A stretch of DNA of 5,631 nt from Bacteroidales bacterium (GTDB taxonomy: Bacteria > Bacteroidota > Bacteroidia > Bacteroidales > UBA7960): contig SLDN01000150.1 in NCBI GenBank assembly GCA_007125275.1, forward strand, positions 1 through 5,631, written 5' to 3'. The notes beneath the pieces are model-generated. The model had not been told where the DNA came from. It saw nothing but the letters and a program-made list of their open reading frames with translations, and made no database searches. This document shows, piece by piece, positions 5,334 through 5,631 of this stretch (positions are counted from its first letter, which is position 1; the number at the start of each line of letters is the position of its first letter). The translations under genes and the position numbers were made by a program.

Positions 5334-5631
5334 TCACAATGAAATAATACGTTCAAATCCCGGATATTCTTCCCTGTTGTGGTTGGAGGCAATAATAATG
5401 GTTCTGCCGCTGCCGTACTTGTCGAGTAGCTGAGCGTACCACTTACGTGCATCGGCATCCAGGTTGGCGCAAGGCTCATCCAAAAGCAATAGCGGAGAGC
5501 TGCTGAGTATGGCCAGGCTCAGCAATGCCCTTTGCTTCATGCCTGAAGAAAAAAACCTTATTGCTTTATTTCGGCTGTCGGCAAGCTCAGAAACACTTAG
5601 TATATCGTTTTCTGACAGAGAAGGTTGAAAA
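5334..5631 (-). CDS. ABC transporter ATPase, C-terminal part, probably CcmA (partial)
   Basis: The last 98 residues of an ABC ATPase; the N-terminal half with the Walker A and Q-loop lies beyond the right window edge. Reading past the internal ATG at 5540 to the edge shows the signature motif as FSSGMKQR (residues 27-34 of the visible part), a degenerate LSGGQ. This is followed by Walker B LLLLDEP (D51, E52) and the D-loop ANLD. The H-loop region reads IIIASNHNREEY, where the expected switch histidine position holds Asn and a His follows one residue later. The SSGMKQR signature and the very short C-terminus without a regulatory extension fit CcmA, the ATPase partner of CcmB, whose gene is missing from the ccm operon in this window. 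A different ABC-2 type exporter ATPase is the alternative, so I leave the symbol empty. Confidence 0.75.
   Translation of the reverse strand, partial: FQPSLSENDILSVSELADSRNKAIRFFSSGMKQRALLSLAILSSSPLLLLDEPCANLDADARKWYAQLLDKYGSGRTIIIASNHNREEYPGFERIISL

Noticed and set aside
1..5631. Mobile element, CRISPR, defence system or toxin-antitoxin module
   Set aside because: No transposase, integrase, direct-repeat array, target-site duplication or small paired ORFs were seen. The tRNA 3' end shows no duplicated copy within the window that would suggest an integration site.

Overview
The window looks like an ordinary chromosomal segment of a member of the Bacteroidota, with moderate G+C and AT-rich gaps. 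The evidence is direct. Perfect copies of the Bacteroidota -7 promoter element TAnnTTTG lie in front of the tRNA, the kinase gene, the ccm operon and efp. Strong Shine-Dalgarno sequences are absent at the gene starts. The proteins also resemble the Bacteroidota forms of CcmB, CcmC, CcmE and the short LpxD-like acyltransferase. I cannot name a genus; Bacteroidales or a relative is a guess.

Layout from left to right: (1) a compact tRNA-His(GTG) unit with its own promoter and intrinsic terminator (16-143); (2) a leader with a promoter, then a soluble GAF-HisKA-HATPase sensor kinase (341-1615) with no response regulator beside it; (3) a gap with two overlapping promoter-like elements, then the tightly packed cytochrome c maturation operon ccmB-ccmC-ccmD-ccmE (1718-3659), all on +; (4) a convergent junction (3660-3728) containing mutually exclusive inverted repeats; (5) on the - strand, and so transcribed right to left, the C-terminal half of an ABC ATPase (5631-5334, cut by the window edge), then efp (elongation factor P) and an LpxD-like acyltransferase 8 bases after it.

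How the genes work together: CcmB and CcmC are the membrane parts of the System I heme-handling ABC complex, CcmD is its small accessory protein, and CcmE carries heme in the periplasm towards the ligation step. The operon carries no ATPase (CcmA) and no heme lyase (CcmF/CcmH). The truncated ATPase on the opposite strand has CcmA-like features and is a good candidate for the missing subunit, which would make this a split ccm locus. CcmE carries a Cys in place of the usual heme-binding His (C-P-S-K-Y). The efp-lpxD pair joins a translation factor to an outer-membrane lipid enzyme.

I found no mobile element, CRISPR array, toxin-antitoxin pair, defence system or clearly new system. The points most worth a second look are the Cys-type CcmE, the split ccm arrangement with the unusual H-loop of the ATPase, the overlapping promoters before ccmB, and the divergent LpxD.
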